A stretch of 64,000 nucleotides of DNA from Neisseriaceae bacterium (GCA_017991555.1 JAGOQM010000007.1:142593-206592); one strand, 5' to 3'. Positions 46,464 through 56,371 are shown, counted from the stretch's first letter. Notes: generated by a model from the sequence alone, not told the origin. Made by a program: numbers and translations.

Positions 46464-48734
46464 ATGAAACCAATCACTACCGCCGTTCAGAAGGCGTTCA
46501 AAAAATCACTGTCCCGCATGGCGTTGGCCAGCCTGTTGGGCACCAGTGCTCTGGCCTGGGGCCATGGCCAGCCGGTCAATATGGTGCCTTTGGTTGAGCA
46601 AATGAAGCAAATTGGTGCCGACGTCAAAGAAGACACCTATGGCAATTTGTACACCATCACCAAAGGGTCGACGTACGTCCGGGTGAAGCTAGACGCCGAC
46701 ACCGTGATGGTCAACGGCAAGGCATTGAAAATCAGTGCGCCGGTGGTGCTTAAAAACGGCCAAGTGTTGGCTGCCGACACCTTAGCCAACGAGATTTTCC
46801 AATCAGGCTTAGACCAAACCTTTAAGGTCGAAACCACACCGCATCCGCTAAACAGCCTGAGCGCGGATGAAATCAGCGCGGCGACGCGCGCCATTAAACA
46901 ATCCAAGCACGCTTTAGAAGACTACCGCTTTTCGGACATTCGGTTGCTGACGCCGGATAAGGACAAAGTATGGCAAGCCGTCATGCAAAAGAAAGCCTAT
47001 GCGCCGGTACGTAAGGCCAGCTTTACCTTATTGCAGCGCGGCAGCGTCATTGAAGGCGTGGTGAACCTTAAAACGCAGGCAATTGAGCGTTGGACGGTAT
47101 TGGAAAAACGCCACGGCATGGTGTTACTTGATGACTTTGAAAACGTGCAAATCGCCATTCACAATAGCCCAGAGTACGCAGCAGCGCTGAAGCGCCGTGG
47201 CATCACCGACGTGACCAAGGCCGTGGCCACGCCGTTGACGGTGGGCTATTTTGGCAAAGAAGACGAAATGAGCCAGGACATGAACATCTTGAAGGTGGTG
47301 TCGTACCTTGATGTGGGCGATGGCAACTACTGGGCGCATCCGATTGAAAACGTGGTGGCCGTGGTCGACCTGCATCAGAAAAAAGTCATTAAGGTCGATG
47401 ATGGTGAAGTCGTGGCGGTTCCGCGTGCGGCACGGCCTTATGACGGTCGTGATCGGGTCAAAATTAAGGATAAGCCTTTAGACATTATTGAGCCCGAAGG
47501 CAAGAACTACACCATCACCGGCCGTAACGTAGCGTGGGGCAATTGGCGTTTTCACATCAGTCTGGATTCGCGCGTGGGCTTACAGCTAGGCACCGTGACC
47601 TATAGCGACAAAGGCAAGCCGCGTAAGGTGATGTATCAGGGTTCCTTAGGCGGCATGGTGGTGCCTTATGGTGATCCAGACATGGGCTGGTACTTTAAAT
47701 CCTATTTGGACTCGGGTGAGTATGGCATGGGCACCCTAACGTCGCCGATGGTGAAGGGCAAGGATGCGCCCGCCAACGCAGTGTTCCTCGATGCAGTGAT
47801 TCCAGACCATGAGGGCAAACCCGTGACCGTACCGAACGCCATGGCGATTTTTGAGCGCTATGCGGGCCCCGAGTTTAAGCATCAGGAAATGGGGGCGCAC
47901 AACGTCAGCACCGAACGGCGCGAGCTAGTGGTGCGCTGGGTGAGCACCATTGGTAACTATGATTACATTTTTGACTGGGTGTTTGCGCACAATGGCATCA
48001 TCGGCATTAACGCTGGCGCCACTGGCATTGAGGCCGTTAAAGGGGTGAAGGCACGAACCATGGCCGATGCCAGCGCCAAGGAAGACACGCGCTTTGGCAC
48101 CCTGATTGACCACAACATTGTGGGCACCACCCATCAGCACATTTACAACTTCCGCTTGGACATGGACGTTGATGAAGGCGGCAACACCTTAACCGAAGTG
48201 AACCCGATTGTGGCACCGAATACCCGCGGTGGCCCGCGGACGACGGCGATGGAGTTAACCGAAGCCAAGGTGACACAAGAAGCCGAGGCCAGCCAACGCT
48301 TTGATCCGTCAACAATTCGCCTGATTTCCAACTACAACAAGGCCAACAAAGTGGGCAACCCAGTGTCTTATCAGTTGATTCCCTTTGCTGGCGGCACGCA
48401 TCCGATTGCCAAAGGCGCCAACTTTGGCCAAGACGAGTGGTTGTTTAAGCGCCTGAACTTTATGGACAAGCAAATTTGGGTGACCCGTTACCATCCGGAT
48501 GAGCTGTATCCAGAAGGCACCTACCCGAACCGTTCGGGTGAGGACACAGGCTTGGCGGCCTTTATTAAGGACAATCAAAACATCGACAATAAAGACTTAG
48601 TGGTGTGGTTGACCACGGGCACCACCCACGTGGCGCGTGCCGAAGAATGGCCGATCATGCCGACAGAATGGGTGAACGTTTTGTTGAAGCCTTGGAACTT
48701 CTTTAACGAAACCCCTACCTTAGACCGTGAGTAA
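46464..48734 (+). CDS. tynA: Periplasmic copper amine oxidase (primary/phenylethylamine oxidase)
   Basis: A 756-residue protein almost equal in length to E. coli TynA (757) and similar throughout. Signal peptide to about residue 33, N-terminal amine-oxidase domains, then the catalytic domain: Asp416 base (YLDSGEYG), Tyr499 that becomes topaquinone (IGNYDYIF), copper ligands His557 and His559 (THQHIYNF) and His722 (GTTHVARAEEW). It oxidises phenylethylamine or tyramine to aldehyde, ammonia and hydrogen peroxide. GAGGGAGA precedes the ATG at 46464. It follows the aldehyde dehydrogenase and precedes a LuxR regulator. Confidence 0.97.
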   Translation: MKPITTAVQKAFKKSLSRMALASLLGTSALAWGHGQPVNMVPLVEQMKQIGADVKEDTYGNLYTITKGSTYVRVKLDADTVMVNGKALKISAPVVLKNGQVLAADTLANEIFQSGLDQTFKVETTPHPLNSLSADEISAATRAIKQSKHALEDYRFSDIRLLTPDKDKVWQAVMQKKAYAPVRKASFTLLQRGSVIEGVVNLKTQAIERWTVLEKRHGMVLLDDFENVQIAIHNSPEYAAALKRRGITDVTKAVATPLTVGYFGKEDEMSQDMNILKVVSYLDVGDGNYWAHPIENVVAVVDLHQKKVIKVDDGEVVAVPRAARPYDGRDRVKIKDKPLDIIEPEGKNYTITGRNVAWGNWRFHISLDSRVGLQLGTVTYSDKGKPRKVMYQGSLGGMVVPYGDPDMGWYFKSYLDSGEYGMGTLTSPMVKGKDAPANAVFLDAVIPDHEGKPVTVPNAMAIFERYAGPEFKHQEMGAHNVSTERRELVVRWVSTIGNYDYIFDWVFAHNGIIGINAGATGIEAVKGVKARTMADASAKEDTRFGTLIDHNIVGTTHQHIYNFRLDMDVDEGGNTLTEVNPIVAPNTRGGPRTTAMELTEAKVTQEAEASQRFDPSTIRLISNYNKANKVGNPVSYQLIPFAGGTHPIAKGANFGQDEWLFKRLNFMDKQIWVTRYHPDELYPEGTYPNRSGEDTGLAAFIKDNQNIDNKDLVVWLTTGTTHVARAEEWPIMPTEWVNVLLKPWNFFNETPTLDRE

Positions 48735-48772
48735 GGACGTTTTAAGTCTAGATTAAGCACCAATGTTGGATG

Positions 48773-48799
48773 AAATGGCCCTTAAGGGGGCCATTTTTT
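48773..48799 (+). terminator. Terminator after tynA
   Basis: AAATGGCCC and GGGCCATTT arms enclosing TTAAGG, followed by a T-run. Confidence 0.88.
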
Positions 48800-48936
48800 A
48801 TGGGCGGCGATTGGGGGCGGTGCCGCAGTTAGATTAATTACTTGAAATACCGATAAATGACTGTAAGATAAGGAAAACAAATAATGATAAGTCAGCCTTC
48901 ATTATAAAGAAGGCGACGCAGAGAGAGGAACACCAT

Positions 48937-49677
48937 ATGAACGCATCAGAGGAAAAGTGGGGTTTATATTACGACGAGCTGTGCGCCACGCTCACGCGTT
49001 TGTTGCCGATTGATGGCGTCCTGTCCTGTTTTGTCGACCCTCAGGCTCAGGCCCGTGATTATCGGTTTCAGGGCATCAACAGTAAGACTCTGGATGATTA
49101 CTGGGGCTATGCACATCAGCATGACCCCGTGCACTATCGCCACGCTTATGATACGCCAGAGGTGGGCTTGGTCGCATTAAGCCAGAAACAGGCCGACCCA
49201 GTGTATGTCGACTTTTTGGCCCAGCATCAGGTCAGAGACACGGTTGAGCTGTTCTTTCGAGAGCAAGGGCGGCTGTTCTTTTGCATCAGCCTCATTCGGC
49301 TACAGCATCGCCCGGCTTTTTGGGCGCAAGAGTGGGCGGTGTTACAGTCGTTCCAGCAGGCAACCGAGCTGTCGTTGCGCCACTTTGACCCCTTGCCGCA
49401 TCGCTTAACTTTAGGTGGCAGCGTAACAGCCTGTCATTACGGCCTCACTAAGAAAGAGCAGGCCATTTTACAGCTGGTGTGTCAGGGGCTTAGCCATAAA
49501 GCGATTGCGGCGCAGTCGTTTTGTAGTATAGAAACGGTTAAAACCCACATTCGGCATTTGCTGCGCAAAACCCAAACCCGCAGCAAGCATGAGCTAATGC
49601 ATTTGTTTTTGCACGGCGCGGCACCCTTAGTGAGTACGACGGCGACGGCTGAGGCGGCAGGGGCGATTAAACTTTAA
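48937..49677 (+). CDS. LuxR-family transcriptional regulator
   Basis: A 246-residue protein with a C-terminal LuxR HTH (about 165-225: LTKKEQAILQLVCQGLSHKA, then SIETVKTHIRHLLRKTQ) and an N-terminal domain of about 150 residues that could be an autoinducer-binding-like fold, though the acyl-homoserine-lactone residues are not evident. It follows tynA at 202 bases, on the same strand but after a terminator. E. coli tynA is controlled by AraC-type FeaR, so a LuxR here would be a replacement; control of tynA is inferred from position only. Confidence 0.82.
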   Translation: MNASEEKWGLYYDELCATLTRLLPIDGVLSCFVDPQAQARDYRFQGINSKTLDDYWGYAHQHDPVHYRHAYDTPEVGLVALSQKQADPVYVDFLAQHQVRDTVELFFREQGRLFFCISLIRLQHRPAFWAQEWAVLQSFQQATELSLRHFDPLPHRLTLGGSVTACHYGLTKKEQAILQLVCQGLSHKAIAAQSFCSIETVKTHIRHLLRKTQTRSKHELMHLFLHGAAPLVSTTATAEAAGAIKL

Positions 49678-49747
49678 CCGCTGGAGCGGGTCTGATCACA
49701 CACAAGCCACGCTGCCATGCAGATGATGATTTATTGAGGGAACGACC

Positions 49748-50116
49748 ATGACACAAGACCATCAGCCTTATCAACAGCATTATGACGACGATCGATTCTG
49801 GCGTAAGGTGCAGAAATATGCGGCCCAAACCGGTGAAAAAGTGCTCGATCCTGCGCTGCGACTGTATTATGCCGCCCAGGATAAAGACACGCCAAAATGG
49901 GCCAGAGCCGCCATTTTTGGCGCTTTAGGCTATTTTATCTTCCCCTTAGACGCGATTCCCGATGTGGTGCCTGCGCTGGGCTACAGTGATGATTTAGGCG
50001 TTCTGCTGGCCGCCTTAGCCACAACGGCGGTGTACATCAAGGATGAGCATGTGCAAAAATCGCAGCAAAAATTACACGCATGGTTTCATAAGCAGGATGC
50101 CGATGGCCCCAAATAA
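49748..50116 (+). CDS. YkvA-like DUF1232 small membrane protein
   Basis: A 122-residue protein whose centre (ARAAIFGALGYFIFPLDAIP, then DVVPALGYSDDLGVLLAAL) is the DUF1232 signature: one or two membrane segments with the FPxDxIPD turn. Function is not known. GAGGGAACGACC precedes the ATG. It has its own terminator. Confidence 0.85.
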   Translation: MTQDHQPYQQHYDDDRFWRKVQKYAAQTGEKVLDPALRLYYAAQDKDTPKWARAAIFGALGYFIFPLDAIPDVVPALGYSDDLGVLLAALATTAVYIKDEHVQKSQQKLHAWFHKQDADGPK

Positions 50117-50176
50117 AGGTTGGGTGACGGCGTTCGAACGGTAAAGTTGGGTAAGAAAGCGCCCACTTTACCCATA

Positions 50177-50208
50177 AAAACCAGTATGATTACGTGCTGG
50201 TTTTTTTT
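50177..50208 (+). terminator. Terminator after the DUF1232 gene
   Basis: AAAACCAG and CTGGTTTT with a 12-base loop and a run of eight T residues. Confidence 0.85.
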
Positions 50209-50243
50209 ATGCCATTTATACATAAGATAGGTTTAGACAACGG

Positions 50244-51206
50244 ATGGATGCTGTGCCCTCTAAAAAATTAAGGCGGTTATACCGTGGCCTGGTGGTGCTG
50301 TCGTGCCTGTTGATCGTGGGGTGGTGTGCGTTTGCCGCCGTGCGCTATTTTCACCTTGATTACCACCTTAAGTGTGCGTTTAATCGTTGTGAAACAGGAC
50401 AGGTTAGCCAACCTAAGCACGGGCCAAGGCTGGATGATCGCCTTGGCCTCACGCTGAATCATTTGTATTTTGAAACCTATGCCAAGCCGCTGGTCGGCGT
50501 GAATCAAAACCTATCGGGTTTAACCTATATGCCAGAGTACGATCAGCTGGTGGCGGTGGTGAACCGCCCCGGGACGCTGCTGGTGTTGCAAACCGATGGC
50601 GAAGTGCTGCGGCGCCATCCCTTAACCGGGGTGTCGGACACCGAAGGCGTGGCTTATTTGGGTGACGGCCGCGTGGTGGTGTTACAAGAGAAAAAACGCA
50701 CGATTGCGGTCTTGACGCTGCCCGAACGCGATGGCGAAGGCATTATTGCGGATAAGGCGCAGATGTACCCTTTACCGATGGCCAAGCAAAGAAACAGTGG
50801 GCCAGAAGGCATAGGCTATGACGCCCAAACCGACACGCTGTACGTGGTCAAAGAAAAAGCCCCAACTGGGCTATACAGCATTCAAGGCATTGGTCGCGGC
50901 ACGCCTATTGTGCATAGGGACTTAAGCCATCTGCTGGCCGCCACAGGGTTTGCCACTGACCTGTCTAGCGTTGAGTTCGACCCTGTTGGGCGGCGTTTGC
51001 TGTTGTTGAGCGATGAAGCGCAGGCTTTGTTCACCCTGTCGCTAGAAGGTGAACTGTTACAAAGTCGAAGCCTATGGCCCAGCGTGGGCGGTGGCTTTGC
51101 ACTGCCCATGCCGCAGCCAGAGGGCGTTGCCATCGGCGCCAATAACCACGTTTATGTGGTGAGCGAGCCCAATTTATTTTCAGTGCTGGCGCCTGAAGCA
51201 CGCTGA
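50244..51206 (+). CDS. SdiA-regulated (YjiK-like) membrane-anchored beta-propeller protein
   Basis: A 320-residue protein. One N-terminal membrane segment (about 12-33, GLVVLSCLLIVGWCAFAAV) is followed by an extracytoplasmic domain with the family pattern NLSGLTYMPEYDQLVAVVN, GVSDTEGVAYLGDGRVVV and SSVEFDPVGRRLLLLSDE, repeated blades of a propeller. The name derives from regulation of a relative in Salmonella; the biochemical role is unknown. The nearby LuxR gene is not a close SdiA and no link is shown. Confidence 0.8.
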   Translation: MDAVPSKKLRRLYRGLVVLSCLLIVGWCAFAAVRYFHLDYHLKCAFNRCETGQVSQPKHGPRLDDRLGLTLNHLYFETYAKPLVGVNQNLSGLTYMPEYDQLVAVVNRPGTLLVLQTDGEVLRRHPLTGVSDTEGVAYLGDGRVVVLQEKKRTIAVLTLPERDGEGIIADKAQMYPLPMAKQRNSGPEGIGYDAQTDTLYVVKEKAPTGLYSIQGIGRGTPIVHRDLSHLLAATGFATDLSSVEFDPVGRRLLLLSDEAQALFTLSLEGELLQSRSLWPSVGGGFALPMPQPEGVAIGANNHVYVVSEPNLFSVLAPEAR

Positions 51207-51276
51207 ACGCGAAGGGCGCGCTTCGTGCCCGCGTCAACGGTAAAAAGATGAGCCGGATGACGATGAATGAAGGTTG

Positions 51277-51299
51277 CCGCCCCTTGGGGCGGTTTTTTT
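51277..51299 (+). terminator. Terminator after the YjiK-like gene
   Basis: CCGCCCC-TT-GGGGCGG followed by seven T residues. Confidence 0.92.
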
Positions 51300-51428
51300 G
51301 TGGCGCCGGTTCCGCTTGGGCCATAAAAGGGATGGCCTCGCGCTCATGCTTATGCCATGATGACGGCGAGAGGGGTAAACGATTCGTTTTGCCTAAGCGT
51401 TTAATGACTTTAATAATGAGCCTATTCT

Positions 51429-52124
51429 ATGACAATCTTATTGCTGTTGGCCTTGGTTTTAGCGGTCGTCTACACCGCCTATAAAACCCAAAAAATTAAC
51501 GTCACCACGGTGGCTTTGAAAATGGTGTGTAGTACGGCGTTTTTACTGATCCCTATTTGGGGTGGGGCTTTAAGCGGCGACTGGGGCTACCCTCATTATG
51601 TGTTTGTCGGCTTGGCGCTGGCGTTTTGGGGCGACCTGTTTTTAGAATTAAAACTGCTGTGGGCCAAGACCGATGCGGCGTATAGCTATTTAGGCTTTAG
51701 CGCATTCATCTTAACCCACCTATGCTATTTAATGGCCTTAACCGTGGCCTTTAAACCTGAGGGCGCGCAGTGGGGATGGGCCTTGCTGATTGCCCTTGCG
51801 ATTGTGGCCTTTGTTAAAGTGACCGAACGGCCAATGGGCCTCGATTATGGGCGCTTTCGTCCGATTACCTTCATTTATACCGGCGTGTTGGGCACGGGTT
51901 TTGCGCTGTCGTTGCTGCTGCTGTGGCAAAGCCCTGGCCTGGCCGCTGGGCAAAGCCTGTTTTTTGTCGGCATCGTGCTGTTTTTGGTTTCCGACCTGGC
52001 TTTAAGCCAGCTGTATTTTGGTCGCCAACGCTGGGTTAAAAGCCACATTGCGGTCAACTGCCTGACGTACTATGTGGGCCAGTTTGCCATTGCCTATTCG
52101 ACGGTGCAGTGGGTGTCGGCTTGA
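51429..52124 (+). CDS. Lysoplasmalogenase/YhhN-family membrane protein
   Basis: A 231-residue protein with about eight membrane helices. WGDLFLELK near residues 75-83, FILTHLCYL and FLVSDLALSQL carry the conserved acidic residues of the TMEM86/YhhN family. Animal members hydrolyse lysoplasmalogen; the bacterial substrate is uncertain. It is a single-gene unit preceding the large repeat element. Confidence 0.8.
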   Translation: MTILLLLALVLAVVYTAYKTQKINVTTVALKMVCSTAFLLIPIWGGALSGDWGYPHYVFVGLALAFWGDLFLELKLLWAKTDAAYSYLGFSAFILTHLCYLMALTVAFKPEGAQWGWALLIALAIVAFVKVTERPMGLDYGRFRPITFIYTGVLGTGFALSLLLLWQSPGLAAGQSLFFVGIVLFLVSDLALSQLYFGRQRWVKSHIAVNCLTYYVGQFAIAYSTVQWVSA

Positions 52125-52166
52125 TACATGTGGTTTTTGGTTTAGATGATCTGAGGCAATAAGGCT

Positions 52167-52192
52167 GGTGGGTAGGCGCCGCTTTACCGACC
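52167..52192. repeat. Short dispersed repeat, copy 2
   Basis: Matches 7199-7226 in GGTGGGTAGGC and CGCTTTACC with a few substitutions. It lies just before the large palindromic element. Confidence 0.4.
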
Positions 52193-52230
52193 TTGCTGCT
52201 GAGGATTCTTTAGCCATTAAGGGCTAAAGA

Positions 52231-52765
52231 AAACCATGGTTTGCTGTTTGCAGAAGACGTACTTCAGTTACACCTATCTTCTCACCGCCTGTCCCCTAGG
52301 TGAAGTACCGTCCCGTAGAGCCGCCGAAGTAGGTTCTATTGAGCCAGATGAAGCAGGCAAAAAGCTTGTGGCGATCGACCACGCTTTAATAGGAGATCGA
52401 GCACTCTTGCCTGCGCTGGCTCAATAGGTTCTGCTGAGGGCAGTCACGCAGTGACCGGGGATCAGGGTGGCGTTTTCTTTGCTTCGTTTCTTTTTGACAT
52501 CAAAAAGAAATGATGCAAAGAAAAACCACCCCACTTTATCCGCCCGCTACGCGGGTGCCCTCGTTGGCCCGCACGTGGCCGGCGGCAAAAACTCATATTT
52601 GGGCCTTCGGCCAAATACTCAAACAACTTTGCCTTAAAGCCCCGGCCCCGCACGAACCGCCTCGGCGGCTAAAAGGGGAACGGTACTTCACCTAAGAGCA
52701 AGCGTGGTGAGTTTAAAGTGTTTTAATTCCAAGCTAGGTTTTATTCAAACAGCAAACCATGGTTT
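52231..52765. repeat. Nested palindromic repeat element, complete copy (535 bp)
   Basis: Concentric inverted repeats share one centre near 52498. The outer 20-base arms are perfect (52231-52250, 52746-52765). CTCACC/GGTGAG follows (52281, 52706), then 15-base TAGGTGAAGTACCGT (52297-52311, 52680-52694), GGGTGG/CCACCC, and a central hairpin of two 10-base stems with a 4-base internal loop (52473-52524). The left half recurs at 63703-63969. The right half adds small GC hairpins. No transposase is present, so it resembles a non-autonomous or structured repeat. Apart from the short repeat at 52167, the rest of this 780-base gap shows nothing else. Confidence 0.85.
52336..52427. repeat. Internal stem-loop of the repeat element
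   Basis: CTATTGAGCCAG (52336-52347) and GCAGGCAA (52353-52360) pair with TTGCCTGC (52407-52414) and CTGGCTCAATAG (52416-52427). An inner AAGC..GTGG/CCAC..GCTT stem lies in the loop. The same structure is present at 63811-63902; the single difference between copies inside this interval falls outside the stems. Confidence 0.75.
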
Positions 52766-52862
52766 GATGATGGTTAGGTTATTTAAACTCACCACCTAAG
52801 GGATACACTTTTAGCAAGCCCCAACAGACGTGATTGATCAAACCCAGTTCAATCAGACCAAG

Positions 52863-52889
52863 AAAACGCCCAGTAAATACTGGGCGTTT
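52863..52889. terminator. Terminator after metF
   Basis: AAACGCCCAGT and ACTGGGCGTTT around AAAT, 17 bases beyond the metF stop on the minus strand; T-run TTTTC in that direction. Confidence 0.9.
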
Positions 52890-52905
52890 GGCGTTGCGCG
52901 ATGGG

Positions 52906-53832
<927 letters not shown>

Positions 53833-53836
53833 TTAA

Positions 53837-56119
53837 CTAGGCTTCAGCATGAGCGTCGCGCAAGGCTTTTGCAGCGGACACAACATGACGTAAAGCTTCT
53901 CGTGTTTCAGGCCATTTACGGGTTTTTAAACCGCAGTCTGGGTTCACCCAAATACGCTCTTTGGGCAAGCGTTCCAAAGCTTTTTCTAACAGCTTGGTGA
54001 CCTCGGTCGTGGTCGGTACGCGCGGCGAGTGGATGTCGTAGACGCCAGGGCCAATGTCGTTGGGGTAGGCGAAGTCGCGGAAGACATCCAACAGCTCCAT
54101 GTCTGAGCGCGAGGTTTCAATGGTGATCACGTCTGCGTCTAAGCGTGCAATCGACTCAATGATTTCGTTAAACTCCGAATAGCACATGTGGGTGTGAATC
54201 TGGGTGCCGTCGGCCACGCCGGAAGCGCTCAAGCGGAAGGCTTTTTCTGCCCAGTTCAAATAGGCTGGCTGTAAGGCTTTGCGTAAAGGCATGAGCTCAC
54301 GGAACGCCGGTTCGTCGATTTGGATGATGCCTACGCCAGCGGCCTCTAAGTCCACTACTTCATCGCGTAGCGCCAAAGCAATTTGGAAGGCGGTGTTGAT
54401 GTCGCTTTCGTCTTCCCGCGGGAAGGACCAAGACAAAATGGTCACCGGGCCAGTCAACATGCCTTTTACTGGGCGGTTGGTCAGCGATTGGGCGTATTTA
54501 ATCCAGTCGACGGTCATCGCATTGGGGCGAGACACATCCCCATAAATCACCGGTGGTTTCACGCAGCGTGAACCATAGCTTTGTACCCAGCCAAACTTGG
54601 TAAAGGCAAAGCCATCCAATAGTTCACCAAAGTATTCCACCATGTCGTTACGCTCGGCTTCGCCGTGGACCAAAACGTCTAAATCTAGGGCTTCTTGCTC
54701 TTCAATGGCCTGCTTGATGTGGGCCTGAATGCCAGCTTGGTAGGCCGTTTCGGTAATCTCGCCGGCCTTAAAGTCACGACGAATGGTGCGGATTTCCGGC
54801 GTTTGTGGGAAAGAACCAATGGTGGTGGTCGGGAACAGCGGCAGGCCGAGCTTTTGGGCCTGGGTTTGGCTGCGGCTGGCAAAGGCAGAATCGCGTTGGT
54901 CGTCGCCAGATTTAATGGCGGCCACGCGTTGGGTCACCGCATCATTGTGAATGCGCTTAGACGCTTTACGGGCGGCTTGAACCTCATCAGAATGGGCCAG
55001 TTCTGCTGCAATGGCCGCTTCACCTTGGTTAATCCCGCGGGTGAGGGTGGTGACTTCGGTTATTTTTTGGGTGGCAAAAGCCAGCCATGAAGTGAGTTCT
55101 GCGTCGAGGCTGGTTTCTGAAGCCAAATCAACCGGCACGTGCAGCAGCGAACACGAAGGGGCAATCCACAAGTTGTCGCCATAGCGTTCGGCCAACGGTT
55201 TTAACGCATTCAGCGAGGCGCGTAAGTCGTTGACCCAAATGTTGCGGCCATTGACGATGCCCACAGACAACACTTTGTCCTGAGGCCAAGCTTGGGCAAT
55301 GGTGTCTAGGTCGTCGCCTAAGACCGCATCAACGTGTAGGCCTGCAACCGGCAAGGCTTTGACGGTGGCCAAATTATCGCCAATGGGGCCAAAATAAGTG
55401 GTTAAGAGCAGTTTCACTTTGGCGCTGGCCAAGGTTTGGTAGGCTTGGGTAATCGCTTGTTGCCATTCTGGCGCCAGGTCTAACACCAATACCGGCTCAT
55501 CAATTTGTACCCACTGCACGCCCAGTTCGGTCAGCTGCGCCAAAATGGCTTGGTAGGTGGTTAATAAGGCAGGCAAGAGGCTTAGACGATCAAACGCCGT
55601 GCCTTTTACTTTAGCCAAGTACAGCCAGGTGACCGGGCCCAGTAGCACGGGCTTGACCTTGCTGCTGTTGGCTTGGGCTTCTTTAACTAAGTCAAATAAG
55701 CGTTGGCTGGCGATGCGGAAAGTTTGGTCGTGGGTGATTTCTGGCACCAGGTAGTGATAGTTGGTGTCAAACCATTTGGTCATTTCGCTGGCGAAGGTGT
55801 CGGCGCCGCTAGGGGCTTGGCCACGGGCCACGCGGAAGTAAGTGTCTAAGCTGACGTCGGCGTTGGGGTCTTGTTCAAAGCGTTCTGGAATCACCCCTAA
55901 CAGCGCGCTGGTGTCGAGCACGTGGTCGTACAGTGAGAAGTCGCCAGCGGTGTGGATGTCTAGTGCTGCTTGACGTTGATGGTTGGCGGTGCGGGTTGCG
56001 GTGGCAACGGCTTGCAGTTCAGCGGCGTTGGCCTGTTTGCTCCAATACGCTTCTTGCGCAAATTTTAATTGGCGGCGATCGCCGACGCGTGGAAAGCCGA
56101 GGTTGTGTGATAAAGCCAT
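53837..56119 (-). CDS. metE: Cobalamin-independent methionine synthase
   Basis: A 760-residue protein with the duplicated (beta/alpha)8 architecture; N-terminal domain to about 390 and zinc-containing C-terminal domain ([15 protein letters not shown] near 435; HTHMCYSEF supplies His and Cys ligands; NPDCGLKTR supplies the last Cys). It transfers the methyl group from polyglutamyl 5-methyltetrahydrofolate to homocysteine. Its ATG lies 83 bases after a SAM-I aptamer, with GGGAG as ribosome-binding site. Confidence 0.97.
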   Translation of the reverse strand: MALSHNLGFPRVGDRRQLKFAQEAYWSKQANAAELQAVATATRTANHQRQAALDIHTAGDFSLYDHVLDTSALLGVIPERFEQDPNADVSLDTYFRVARGQAPSGADTFASEMTKWFDTNYHYLVPEITHDQTFRIASQRLFDLVKEAQANSSKVKPVLLGPVTWLYLAKVKGTAFDRLSLLPALLTTYQAILAQLTELGVQWVQIDEPVLVLDLAPEWQQAITQAYQTLASAKVKLLLTTYFGPIGDNLATVKALPVAGLHVDAVLGDDLDTIAQAWPQDKVLSVGIVNGRNIWVNDLRASLNALKPLAERYGDNLWIAPSCSLLHVPVDLASETSLDAELTSWLAFATQKITEVTTLTRGINQGEAAIAAELAHSDEVQAARKASKRIHNDAVTQRVAAIKSGDDQRDSAFASRSQTQAQKLGLPLFPTTTIGSFPQTPEIRTIRRDFKAGEITETAYQAGIQAHIKQAIEEQEALDLDVLVHGEAERNDMVEYFGELLDGFAFTKFGWVQSYGSRCVKPPVIYGDVSRPNAMTVDWIKYAQSLTNRPVKGMLTGPVTILSWSFPREDESDINTAFQIALALRDEVVDLEAAGVGIIQIDEPAFRELMPLRKALQPAYLNWAEKAFRLSASGVADGTQIHTHMCYSEFNEIIESIARLDADVITIETSRSDMELLDVFRDFAYPNDIGPGVYDIHSPRVPTTTEVTKLLEKALERLPKERIWVNPDCGLKTRKWPETREALRHVVSAAKALRDAHAEA

Positions 56120-56201
56120 GGTACGTTCTCCCAGTATCTAAAATGATGTCGTTCGTTTGAGCGGTTAAACCTTGTCAAAAGCGCGGGCATGGGAGCCGTC
56201 A

Positions 56202-56304
56202 CTTATCTTCCTCGGTCGTTGACTGAGAAGGAAGTAGCACCTTGATGGCGAGCATCAGGTTGCTGGGTTTCATAGGGCCTTGTCCCTCCACCACTCTTGA
56301 TAAG
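56202..56304 (-). ncRNA. SAM-I (S-box) riboswitch controlling metE-metF
   Basis: Read on the minus strand, the P1 arms are CTTATC (56304-56299) and GATAAG (56207-56202). Between them stand the invariant S-box blocks AAGAGTGGTGGAGGGAC, GGCCCTATGAAACCCAGCAA and AAGGTGCTACTTCC in order. After P1, CTCCCA (56195-56190) is exactly complementary to TGGGAG (56133-56128), the metE ribosome-binding site, and no strong poly-U terminator is seen. A translational off-state is therefore likely. The aptamer call is firm; the platform mechanism is inference. Confidence 0.95.
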
Positions 56305-56318
56305 ATGTATTTGGCCGT

Positions 56319-56330
56319 CTAGATGTCTAG
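56319..56330. promoter_or_regulatory. Palindrome in the metE 5' region
   Basis: CTAGA-TG-TCTAG lies between the predicted metE start of transcription and the riboswitch. On the minus strand it includes AGACATCT, one base from the MetJ box AGACGTCT. MetJ dependence is doubtful beside a SAM riboswitch. Confidence 0.4.
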
Positions 56331-56342
56331 CGGTATGTGTCT

Positions 56343-56371
56343 AATATAGCCATCTTTATGTCTGAGTGCAA
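56343..56371 (-). promoter_or_regulatory. Sigma70-type promoter of metE
   Basis: On the minus strand TTGCAC (56371-56366), 17-base spacer and TATATT (56348-56343). Transcription would start near 56336, just upstream of the aptamer. The rest of the gap to rep (56372-56592) shows no further feature. Confidence 0.65.

Noticed and set aside
52236..52427. Protein-coding gene within the palindromic element
   Set aside because: The frame overlaps outer and inner inverted repeats, has no ribosome-binding site and its middle section is not conserved between the two copies.
56313..56328. Genuine MetJ operator
   Set aside because: Only one 8-base unit is close to consensus and the operon already has a SAM riboswitch; kept only as an unexplained palindrome.
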